From assembly GCA_021776785.1 (NCBI GenBank), contig JAJFFF010000022.1, positions 1 through 64,000 on the forward strand: a stretch of DNA of 64,000 nucleotides, in the 5' to 3' direction. This document shows, one piece after another, positions 9,039-16,043 of the stretch. Below the pieces are notes generated by a model. It was not told the origin of the DNA, searched no databases, and saw only the letters and a list, made by a program, of their open reading frames with translations. Every line of letters begins with the position of its first letter. Position 1 is the first letter of the stretch. The stretch is from Planctomycetota bacterium. GTDB taxonomy: Bacteria; Planctomycetota; PLA2. The translations under genes were made by a program, and so were the position numbers.

Positions 9039-9602
9039 GTGTCGCACGCGTCCGATCCGCGCCTACAGATTTGTTTCTGCCCACGCTGTGGAAGTGGCGA
9101 CCTCGTGAGCGCGATTCCGGCGCGCGACGATCGGGAGCGCACGATGTGTCGCGCGTGCTCGTATGTGCACTATGTCGGGCCCGCGTTCGCGGCGGGCGCG
9201 ATCTTGCACGACGGGTCGCGAATCTGCCTGGTTCGGCGCGCGCTCCAACCCGGGCGCGGACTGTGGTCGTTTCCCGGCGGATTTGTGGATCTCGGGGAGT
9301 CGCCGGAAGCGGCCGCGCGACGCGAGGTGTTGGAGGAGACGGGCTACGACTGTGTGATCGAGTCGCTCGTCGGCAACTACGCGTCGGTCGGTCCGCGCAA
9401 CAAGCAAGTTGTGATTGCGGTGTACGGGGCGCGCGTCGATGGAACGGAGATCGCGACCCCGCCGGTCGCAGAGGCTCTCTCGGAAGAGGTGCTCGCGATC
9501 CGGTGGTTTGCGCGCGAAGAGTTACCGGGCGATGACGACATGGCGTTCGCGGGCACGACGCCGGCGCTACAGACGTTTCTTACGAGTTTCGGGACGGCGT
9601 AA
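9039..9602 (+). CDS. NUDIX hydrolase with N-terminal zinc ribbon
   Basis: From the GTG at 9039 the 187-residue protein has a zinc ribbon (CPRCG and CRAC) followed by a Nudix domain with a perfect box (GFVDLGES then RREVLEETGYD). This is the layout of NudC-like and ADP-ribose/NADH pyrophosphatase relatives that hydrolyse nucleoside diphosphate derivatives. Mg2+-dependent hydrolysis is expected; the substrate is unknown. It is divergent from the flippase and convergent with the protease gene, with which it overlaps by 23 bp at the 3' ends. Confidence 0.88.
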   Translation: MSHASDPRLQICFCPRCGSGDLVSAIPARDDRERTMCRACSYVHYVGPAFAAGAILHDGSRICLVRRALQPGRGLWSFPGGFVDLGESPEAAARREVLEETGYDCVIESLVGNYASVGPRNKQVVIAVYGARVDGTEIATPPVAEALSEEVLAIRWFAREELPGDDDMAFAGTTPALQTFLTSFGTA

Positions 9603-10956
9603 GGCGCACGCGAAAACGACCTTCCGGCGTGTTCACGATGAAATGAACTTCGCGTGGCATCGAGTCCGTGAACGCCTGCATGACGTCGGAGAAGTCGGCG
9701 CGTTCGCGGATGGAGCGGCGTCCCCCGGGCCAGAGCACTTCGGTGATGACGTCGCCGGGGAGCAACCGGTTGCGCGAGTTGGCGGCGCCGGCGGTCGAGC
9801 CCGGCGACACACGCGTGACCACGACGCCGCGCGTGCGCGGATCCAGTCCCAACTCTCGTGCGCGCGTCGGCTCCAGCGACTCGACTTCGATGCCGAAGCT
9901 CGCGGTTTTTTCCTCGCCGAGACGAACGGAAATGTCGCGCGATTCTTTGCCCGTGCGCACCGAGATGTTTAAGACCCCACCCGGGCCGGTCTGCGCAAGG
10001 CGTGCAGCAAGGACGCGCGAGTCCTTCAACACACGCCCATCCACGGCGGTGATGACATCGTTGGCGCGGACGCCCGCGTCAGCGGCGGGGGAGTTGGGGA
10101 CCACGCTGCGGACGATGATGCCGCCCTTTACGAAGTCGCCGCGTACGCCAAGAAACCCACGTTTGGCCACGCCGCGCTCGACGAGTGAGATGGCGATGGC
10201 GCGCGCCAGGTTGATCGGAATCGAAAACCCGACGCCGACGTTGGCGCCCGTCGCTCCCTGAATGGCCGTGTTGATTCCGACGACCTGTCCGTCCATGTTG
10301 ACCAGCGGGCCGCCGGAGTTGCCGCGGTTGAGTGCGGCATCCGTTTGAATGAAATCTTCGGATGCGTTCGTGCCTCGACCGCCGATGAGTCCGGCGCGTC
10401 CGGTGGCGCTTACCACGCCCAGGCTCACGCTCGAGGCGAGTTCGTAAGGGGCGCCGATGGCCAAGACGAGCTCGCCGACCTCAAGCGCGTCCGAGTCGCC
10501 GAGCGGGGCGACGGGCACGGGCTTGTTGCCGGCGTCTAGAATCTTGATGACGGCGACGTCGCTCCGCGAGTCGGCGCCCAGGACACGAATTTTTTCGAAC
10601 GTGCGCCCGTCGTCCATGTGCACGCTGAGCTGCGTCGATCCGGAGATGACGTGCCGGTTTGTGAGGATGTGCCCGCTCTTGGAGAAGACAAATCCTGAGC
10701 CCGACTGGATGACCCGCATCCCGCCGCGCCAATCGCGGCGGTAGCCGAGGATTCTAACGACGGCCGGACGCACCCGGCGAGTCGCTTGGATCATGGGCCG
10801 GGAAATGTCCTTCGCGGACCGTGTCGGCGGAAGCGGCTCGGCGACGAGTTCTTTGGGCGCATCTTCGCCGGAGGCCGGTTGGGGGCCCAAAAAGGCGGCA
10901 AAGTAGACACCGAGCGCACTGCCGAGAATCAGGAGAGTGAAGGCGCGTCGAAACAT
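9580..10956 (-). CDS. HtrA/DegP-like periplasmic serine protease with two PDZ domains
   Basis: The chosen ATG at 10956 is preceded by GGAG at good spacing and gives a 458-residue protein starting MFRRAFTLLILGSALG, a signal anchor. The trypsin-like domain has the catalytic His in TNRHVI, Asp in SDVAVIKI and Ser in GNSGGPL. Two PDZ domains follow (near residues 255-340 and 345-455), the second more divergent. HtrA proteins degrade or refold damaged envelope proteins. It is transcribed divergently from the DprA-like gene, with 132 bp between starts for both promoters. Confidence 0.9.
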   Translation of the reverse strand: MFRRAFTLLILGSALGVYFAAFLGPQPASGEDAPKELVAEPLPPTRSAKDISRPMIQATRRVRPAVVRILGYRRDWRGGMRVIQSGSGFVFSKSGHILTNRHVISGSTQLSVHMDDGRTFEKIRVLGADSRSDVAVIKILDAGNKPVPVAPLGDSDALEVGELVLAIGAPYELASSVSLGVVSATGRAGLIGGRGTNASEDFIQTDAALNRGNSGGPLVNMDGQVVGINTAIQGATGANVGVGFSIPINLARAIAISLVERGVAKRGFLGVRGDFVKGGIIVRSVVPNSPAADAGVRANDVITAVDGRVLKDSRVLAARLAQTGPGGVLNISVRTGKESRDISVRLGEEKTASFGIEVESLEPTRARELGLDPRTRGVVVTRVSPGSTAGAANSRNRLLPGDVITEVLWPGGRRSIRERADFSDVMQAFTDSMPREVHFIVNTPEGRFRVRLTPSRNS

Positions 10957-11088
10957 GTTCGTCTCCATCCTAACTCTACGTCTCCCGTCGCCCGGGCGGT
11001 TGTTCGAAAAGTGGCCTGGAGAGAGGATTTTGAGATGGATTGGGAGCAAACGAGCCTCCGGGATGAAACCGATTTCGACTCTTAGGGT

Positions 11089-12351
11089 GTGCAAGACCGA
11101 AAATCCGACCCCCTACACGGCGAGACGACGCCCGCGGAGCGCGAGGATGACGACGGTGCGATCCGGGCGGCGCTGAGCGCGTCGTTTTTGTCGCGCTGGT
11201 GGCGGCGCCTCGTCGACGCGGGACCGGCGGGGCCGGATCCGGATGGACTGGCGCGCGATGGACTGGCGCGCGATGGATTGGGGCGCGATCTCGGGGCGGC
11301 CGCCATGGCCGCCACGGGCGCCCGGGCGCCGACGCGCGTCGCGGCATTGCTTGGCTGCACCCGGGCCGAGGCCGCCTCCCTCGTGCGGGAGTTCGCGGCG
11401 ATTGATCCAAATCAGGTGCGTGCGGACGCGCAAGCGGCGGGGGCCGACGTCGTCACGTGGCGCCGCTCGTCTTACGCGGACGGTTGGCGTGATTTGGCGG
11501 ACCCACCGCCAGCGTACTTCCAGCGCGGGGCCCGTCGTTTTGACGATCAACCCATCGTGGGCCTGGTCGGTGAACCGCTCGCCGGATTTGATCCATCGTT
11601 GGTGGCGGGGCCCGCGCCCGGTTCGCGCGGCGCACTCGTTGCGGCGCTGTGTCGCGACCTCACGACCGCCGGGGTAGCGGTGGCGGCGACGGTCGAGATG
11701 CAGCTGGGCTGTGGCGTTCGCGCGGCGTTGGAAGCGCAAGGCGAGGTGCATCTGTTTTGTCGCGGCGGAATTGCTTGGACCGAAGCATCTCTCGGGTTCG
11801 GTGCCGGTGCGAATACGAACCAAGCCACGAGTGGCGCCAAGAGTGGCAACCGAACCGACGGCGCCGGACCCGCGGTTTGGATTTCGGAAGCGGCGCCGCG
11901 TTCGCCGCCGGGCGAGCGGAGCACCGTGGTGGGTCGGCTGATGGCTGCGTGGAGTAGTGCTCTCGTCGTGCTCGGCCCCGGGCCGACGGCGCGGGCCGCG
12001 ATCGATGCCGCGGTCGATCTTGGACGCCCGCTCCTGGTCGTGCCCGACAGGATTGAAACGATGACGGGGCGGATGGCTGTGGAACTCATCCGTGACGGCG
12101 CCTTGCCCGTGGGGTCGGTGCTCGACATCTTTTCGGCGCTGGGGTTGGTCGGACGGACCTCGACGACGCTGTCGCGGATCGAGCGACGCTGCCTCGATGC
12201 GCTGGGTGACGACGGCGCGCGCTTAGAAGAGGTCGCGCGGCGCGTCGGGCTGAGCGCGCAATCGGCGGCGTCTTATCTCATCGCGTTGCTTGCGCGCGGA
12301 TACGTCCGTCGCTTCGATGAGAGGTTTTTCGAAGAGCGGGCGCCGCCCTAA
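11089..12351 (+). CDS. Divergent DprA/Smf-like protein
   Basis: The 420-residue GTG-started protein resembles DprA in overall plan: an N-terminal helical region, a Rossmann-like core (VGEPLAG, GSRGALVAALCRDL, LVVLGPGPTARAAIDAAVDLGRPLLVVPD) and a C-terminal winged helix (near residues 350-415). DprA loads RecA on incoming single-stranded DNA. The hallmark SGGARGID signature is not recognisable, so DNA handling is inferred and activity uncertain. Residues 52-67 carry a three-fold DGLARD repeat encoded by a perfect or near-perfect 15-bp tandem repeat (11242-11286), likely a recent expansion in a disordered region. Confidence 0.65.
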   Translation: MQDRKSDPLHGETTPAEREDDDGAIRAALSASFLSRWWRRLVDAGPAGPDPDGLARDGLARDGLGRDLGAAAMAATGARAPTRVAALLGCTRAEAASLVREFAAIDPNQVRADAQAAGADVVTWRRSSYADGWRDLADPPPAYFQRGARRFDDQPIVGLVGEPLAGFDPSLVAGPAPGSRGALVAALCRDLTTAGVAVAATVEMQLGCGVRAALEAQGEVHLFCRGGIAWTEASLGFGAGANTNQATSGAKSGNRTDGAGPAVWISEAAPRSPPGERSTVVGRLMAAWSSALVVLGPGPTARAAIDAAVDLGRPLLVVPDRIETMTGRMAVELIRDGALPVGSVLDIFSALGLVGRTSTTLSRIERRCLDALGDDGARLEEVARRVGLSAQSAASYLIALLARGYVRRFDERFFEERAPP

Positions 12352-12370
12352 CCGTCAGGCAACGACTCTG

Positions 12371-12461
12371 GCCCATGTTGCGGGCCCATGTTGCAGGCCC
12401 ATGTGGCAGGCCCATGTTGCAGGCCCATGTTGCGGGCCAGTGTTGCAGGCCCATGTTGCAG
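12371..12461. repeat. Seven-copy 13-bp tandem repeat (GCCCATGTTGCAG type)
   Basis: Seven head-to-tail 13-bp units with few substitutions fill almost the whole gap between two convergent stop codons (12351 and 12469). Several units differ at one or two positions, so it is an old or slowly diverging minisatellite. It lies outside coding sequence, and consecutive units can pair as GGCC-rich hairpins. Confidence 0.85.
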
Positions 12462-12468
12462 GCGGTGG

Positions 12469-12681
12469 CTAGGAGGGAAGAATCCATTCCATGAGGAAGG
12501 AGAGCGCGAATCCGAACAAGACGATGCCAAACATCAAGACGAACCACGAGCGAACGGCGTGGCGTGCAATCACGCGCACTTCGTTGCGATGCGCGGACGC
12601 CGTCACGAGTGCGATGGCGAGGCAGATCGGCGGCAAGAACGCAAAATCCAGCAACGTGAGCGACGCGGCGAGTATCGTCAT
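12469..12681 (-). CDS. Small two-helix membrane protein
   Basis: From the ATG at 12681 (GGAGGG just upstream) this 70-residue protein has two hydrophobic helices, roughly residues 2-28 and 45-66, joined by a basic loop (HRNEVRVIARH). Its ATG overlaps the stop of the larger membrane protein upstream (ATGA), so the two are translationally coupled and probably form one complex. No recognised family. Confidence 0.65.
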   Translation of the reverse strand: MTILAASLTLLDFAFLPPICLAIALVTASAHRNEVRVIARHAVRSWFVLMFGIVLFGFALSFLMEWILPS

Positions 12682-13517
12682 GACACGCCCTCCCGCTTCG
12701 GGTCCGTGTCCCATCCGTCGTCCCCGTCGGTTTTTCCGTCAGTAGTCCCGTCGGTAGTCGCGTCGTCCCGGCCGTCATCAAGTTCGCGCTCTGAGTCTTT
12801 GCGGTCCTTGCGGTCGGTGCGGTCGACGTAATCGCTTTGCGGGCCGTTCCAGCCGTCTTCGTCCCTTGACGCGCTCGAGTTGCCGGCGGAATCGGTCTCG
12901 TCGTCGGCATCCGGCAAGGCCGGTCCTTTGCCACTCATGGTGCAGGTCGACAAGAAGTCCATGATAACGACGAGGTTAAGGAGGCAGGCCACGCTGGTGT
13001 AAAGAAAGCCGAGTTGGAGATGCGGAACGTTGTGATCGAGTTCCCACGTTCCGGCCACCAGCCATGCGATCCCCGTGGGCAACGCGCAAAACATGTAGGC
13101 GAGGTAGTACACGCCGTCGCGGTCATAGTTGAATACGCGACCGTGGCCAAGGAATGCTCCGATCACAAACGTCGTGGTGATGGCGCAAAACAACAGGATC
13201 GCTTTGCCGCGCCGACCGACGATCCAGTGGCCCAAGCCCGGCACGAGCCACGCGCACAAAATGCCGGCGACGGTTCGTTCCGCAGAAATGGGCGGGTAGC
13301 TCAGGACCGGCTCTTCGGTTGTCGTGACGCCCTCGGTCCGGCCGCGTATGGCCTGACCGAGCCATGTAATGCCCACAAGCGAGACGATGATCGCCACCAG
13401 CGCGCCCCGGTTTTTGGGGTCATTCGACTTCGAGATCGAATAGATGACCGAGCCCAAAACGACAAATGCGACGCCGCCGGTGAGGCGGATCAAGCGTTGG
13501 CGCGGGTTGAGTTTCAT
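12678..13517 (-). CDS. Multi-pass membrane protein with acidic/polar C-terminal tail
   Basis: Starting at MKLNPRQRL, the 279 residues have about five to six membrane helices. A motif near residue 90 (LVPGLGHWIVGRRGKAILL) is characteristic of small bacterial membrane families of the TM2/DUF6677 kind; the exact assignment is from memory. The last 75 residues are hydrophilic and low in complexity (Asp, Glu, Arg, Thr), ending in repeated TDGTTDGKTDG. An alternative GTG at 13604 would add 29 Pro/Ser-rich residues and is less likely. Coupled to the small membrane protein downstream. Function unknown. Confidence 0.65.
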   Translation of the reverse strand: MKLNPRQRLIRLTGGVAFVVLGSVIYSISKSNDPKNRGALVAIIVSLVGITWLGQAIRGRTEGVTTTEEPVLSYPPISAERTVAGILCAWLVPGLGHWIVGRRGKAILLFCAITTTFVIGAFLGHGRVFNYDRDGVYYLAYMFCALPTGIAWLVAGTWELDHNVPHLQLGFLYTSVACLLNLVVIMDFLSTCTMSGKGPALPDADDETDSAGNSSASRDEDGWNGPQSDYVDRTDRKDRKDSERELDDGRDDATTDGTTDGKTDGDDGWDTDPKREGVS

Positions 13518-14011
13518 CGGCGGCGAGTGGGGATTGGAGTGAGGGGACCGATTCGTCGGCAGTCTTTGTGCTGGGGGTGTCGCCACACCGTCCGAGGTGA
13601 CCACGTTCCACAGGGCTTATCGGGCTCTACAGGGTTCTACAGGGCTCCACAGGCGAATTGGGCGAACCGGCTCGCTTATGACGATACGGGTACGGGGGCA
13701 TTCACGGCGGTGGAAACGAAATTCCCCGCGCCCCAAGCTTCGCCGCCGTGTCCAAATTCCACGCCTTCAACGGTCGTGCGACTCGCCTCGACCCACGGCT
13801 CCACCGGACGTTCGAGCACGTTCTCGGGCTGTCGTGCCCGATGGGCACCTCCCCGGGCCGCGCAGGCCGCGCGGATCGCGCGTGGGAGCAGCGACAAGGC
13901 GCCTCCCGGTCCCGGCGAACGGCGCCCGCCGCCGGGTGCATGCGTCGGGGCGCGTGGGGAGCACCCCACGATGCCATCCGCGGCCGCGCGTGGTACGCTC
14001 CGCGACCCCCA
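13518..14011. other. Non-coding gap with a short decamer repeat
   Basis: No convincing gene in this roughly 490-bp interval between two divergently transcribed genes. Bases 13611-13655 contain four imperfect copies of an ACAGGGYTCT-like decamer. The rest is GC-rich and should hold the promoters of both flanking genes. Open frames crossing it have no recognisable protein features. Confidence 0.5.
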
Positions 14012-14524
14012 ATGGAAGGCAAAATTCGATTTCGCGTCCGCTACGGCGAGACCGACTGCATGGGCCGCGTGTACCACGCCAACTACCTCCAGTACTTCGA
14101 GTGCGGACGGGTGGAGTTGCTGCGTGACGAGGGGTTTGACTATGCCCGCACCGAGCGCGAGGGCTGCTACCTGCCCGTGATCGACGCGTATGTGAAATAC
14201 CGCGCCCCCGCGTTTTTCGATGACGAGATCGAGGTGGCCACGCGCGTTCTCGACTACTCGTATGTGCGGTTGACGTTTGGATACACCGTCACGCGCGTCG
14301 CGGACGGCACGATTTGCGCCGATGGCCACACCGTGTTGGCCGCCGTCGATCAAGCGGGCGAGCCGCGCAAGCTTCCGGCCGATCTGCGGAGCCATCTCGC
14401 CTCGCTGCCTCTGCCGCCGGAGCGCGAGCGGCGCCGCGCGCGCCGTGGTACGGGGAGCCCGGGGAGCGCAGGGGCCGCGGCGCGCGACAGCGATTCCAAT
14501 CGCGCGAGCCCGAATCCGAATTGA
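14012..14524 (+). CDS. Acyl-CoA thioesterase, 4HBT hotdog family
   Basis: The 170-residue protein begins MEGKIRFRVRYGETDCMGRV and continues YHANYLQYFECGRVELLR, the signature of 4-hydroxybenzoyl-CoA/YbgC-type thioesterases with the catalytic Asp in the ETDCMG turn. It should hydrolyse short acyl-CoA thioesters; YbgC relatives associate with the Tol-Pal envelope system, but no tol genes are here. The last 35 residues are Arg/Gly/Ser-rich and probably disordered. Confidence 0.88.
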   Translation: MEGKIRFRVRYGETDCMGRVYHANYLQYFECGRVELLRDEGFDYARTEREGCYLPVIDAYVKYRAPAFFDDEIEVATRVLDYSYVRLTFGYTVTRVADGTICADGHTVLAAVDQAGEPRKLPADLRSHLASLPLPPERERRRARRGTGSPGSAGAAARDSDSNRASPNPN

Positions 14525-14544
14525 AGGAAGAGAGCCACGACTCT

Positions 14545-15591
14545 ATGCGTCGAAACACCATGAGCGCCTGTTTGGACTTCATGCAACGACTCTTCGTTTC
14601 CCCACGCCGTGGGACCCACCGCCGGCAGCTCGTCAGCGTGAGTTTTTGTCTGATCGCTGCGGGACTCGTCCCGGCGTGCGAATCGACGAAGAAACAGGAG
14701 ACGGAAACGTCGGCGGCCTTTCGCGCCGAAGCGGAGGAGGAAAACTCGCCGCTGTTTTCGTCCGACGAAGGCATTCGGCTCATTCGCAGCACCGAGCGCA
14801 ACGTGAAGCACTTCTTGGAGCTCCGCATTCAGGGTGAAACGCAACAGATGTTGGCGGTTCGGCGCGCGATCAGCCGCTCGGTTGACGACAATTTCGACAC
14901 GTTTCGCGACACCGCGCTGAAGTCGGAGTTCATCGTTCATCGAAACATGGCCGTGAAGTGCCTTGGGTTCTCCACCGACAACCGTGAGAAGGCGCGCGTC
15001 GCCCTCATCGAGCTCACCGAAGGAGCGGACCTGACGCTCGTCAAGAACGCGGCGCTTGGACTTGGACTTCTCCGTCAAAAAAACACCGACGTCACCGTTC
15101 TCGTGAAACTCCTGGCCCACGGCGACGTAGAAGTGCGGACCAACGCGGCCACCGCGCTCAAAGACATTTGGATCATCAAAGAGACACCGCGCGAACTCAC
15201 GCCGCAATACTGGACCGCCATCGACCGGTTGATTTCGTTGCTCCATCAGAAGCAATCGATCCGCGGACGCCGCGCCGCGGTGTGGGCCCTCGCGAACTTG
15301 CGCCACCCCGACGTCTTGGAGCATCTCGTCTCCGGTCTCAAGGACCAAGATGAGTACGTCCAGATCGGCGGACTCTACGGCATCCGTGTTCTCGGCGATC
15401 AACGCGCGATTGAGCCCCTCCTTGAGTTTTTGGAGAACGGCCCGACGACGGCGACGGAGTCGTACGCCAAAAACGCTCTCGTCGCGATTGCCGTCCAAAG
15501 CGGATTCGCTAAGACGCCCTCGGAGTGCGACGACCTGGCCGCGAATCCCAAGGCGTGGCGCCAGTGGCTCATCGCCAAACGCATGGGCTAA
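14545..15591 (+). CDS. HEAT-repeat lipoprotein
   Basis: The 348 residues carry a hydrophobic segment ending VPAC followed by a Lys/Glu-rich linker, consistent with a lipoprotein signal after a longish basic n-region. Residues 100-345 are repeated helical pairs with HEAT/armadillo spacing (VKNAALGLGLLRQ, VRTNAATALKDI, GRRAAVWALANL, VQIGGLYGIRVLGD). Such solenoids are protein-binding scaffolds. Two starts are possible, 14545 and 14570; the first keeps more basic residues. Follows the thioesterase by 20 bp, so possibly co-transcribed. Confidence 0.75.
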   Translation: MRRNTMSACLDFMQRLFVSPRRGTHRRQLVSVSFCLIAAGLVPACESTKKQETETSAAFRAEAEEENSPLFSSDEGIRLIRSTERNVKHFLELRIQGETQQMLAVRRAISRSVDDNFDTFRDTALKSEFIVHRNMAVKCLGFSTDNREKARVALIELTEGADLTLVKNAALGLGLLRQKNTDVTVLVKLLAHGDVEVRTNAATALKDIWIIKETPRELTPQYWTAIDRLISLLHQKQSIRGRRAAVWALANLRHPDVLEHLVSGLKDQDEYVQIGGLYGIRVLGDQRAIEPLLEFLENGPTTATESYAKNALVAIAVQSGFAKTPSECDDLAANPKAWRQWLIAKRMG

Positions 15592-15592
15592 T

Positions 15593-15662
15593 GCGAGCGC
15601 ATGAGCACGCGAGCGCATGAGCACGCGAGCAAGCGAGCACGTGAACGTGAGAACGTGAGAAC
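15593..15662. repeat. Short tandem repeats leading into a start codon
   Basis: Three 16-bp units (GCGAGCGCATGAGCAC type, the third degenerate) are followed by 8-bp GTGAGAAC units. The array ends precisely where the next gene's proposed GTG begins, so the start of that gene lies at a repeat boundary. Confidence 0.8.
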
Positions 15663-16007
15663 GTGAGTGCGACGCCGGACGAATTCCGCGCAGCGATCGT
15701 CGCGGCGATCCTAAGCGAGCACCGCTGCGACGCGGTCTACCTCGATCGGGTCGCGGTCACCGAAATCGTGAGGGGCAAGACGTTGTGGGACGGCGACGTT
15801 TTCGTGTTGGGCCTGATCGGTCACGCCCGCGCGGCGCGGTGTTACGCGTGGATGGATCCTGCAAGCGGCGGCGAAGTTCGGGTCGTAGCGATCCTGCACG
15901 AAAACCACATCGACTCGCCGCGCAACGCGATCCGCGACTGGCTCGTCCGAGAGTTCAAGCGGCGCGCGCTCGAAACGATGAATCCGCCCGCCCCGGATAT
16001 CGGCTGA
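15663..16007 (+). CDS. Hypothetical protein, 114 residues
   Basis: No recognised family. The sequence is coherent (VYLDRVAVTEIVRG, GDVFVLGLIGHARAARCYAWMD, VVAILHENHIDSPRNAIRDWL) with alternating strand and helix character and no signal or membrane segment, suggesting a small cytoplasmic alpha/beta protein. The GTG start abuts a tandem repeat and is uncertain; the first few residues may not be native. Confidence 0.6.
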   Translation: MSATPDEFRAAIVAAILSEHRCDAVYLDRVAVTEIVRGKTLWDGDVFVLGLIGHARAARCYAWMDPASGGEVRVVAILHENHIDSPRNAIRDWLVREFKRRALETMNPPAPDIG

Positions 16008-16043
16008 GTTCGCGCGTGGTGCGAACCGCGCGGGTGGCTGGTC

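Noticed and set aside
9580-9602. Frameshift at the NUDIX/HtrA junction
   Set aside because: The 23-bp overlap is simply two convergent genes whose 3' ends share sequence; both C-termini look complete.
12371-12461. Possible CRISPR array
   Set aside because: The 13-bp units are directly abutting with no spacers, so this is a simple tandem repeat; no cas gene is present.
13014-14180. A 388-codon plus-strand open frame
   Set aside because: Antisense to the membrane protein at 12678-13517 and then out of frame with the thioesterase; no features.
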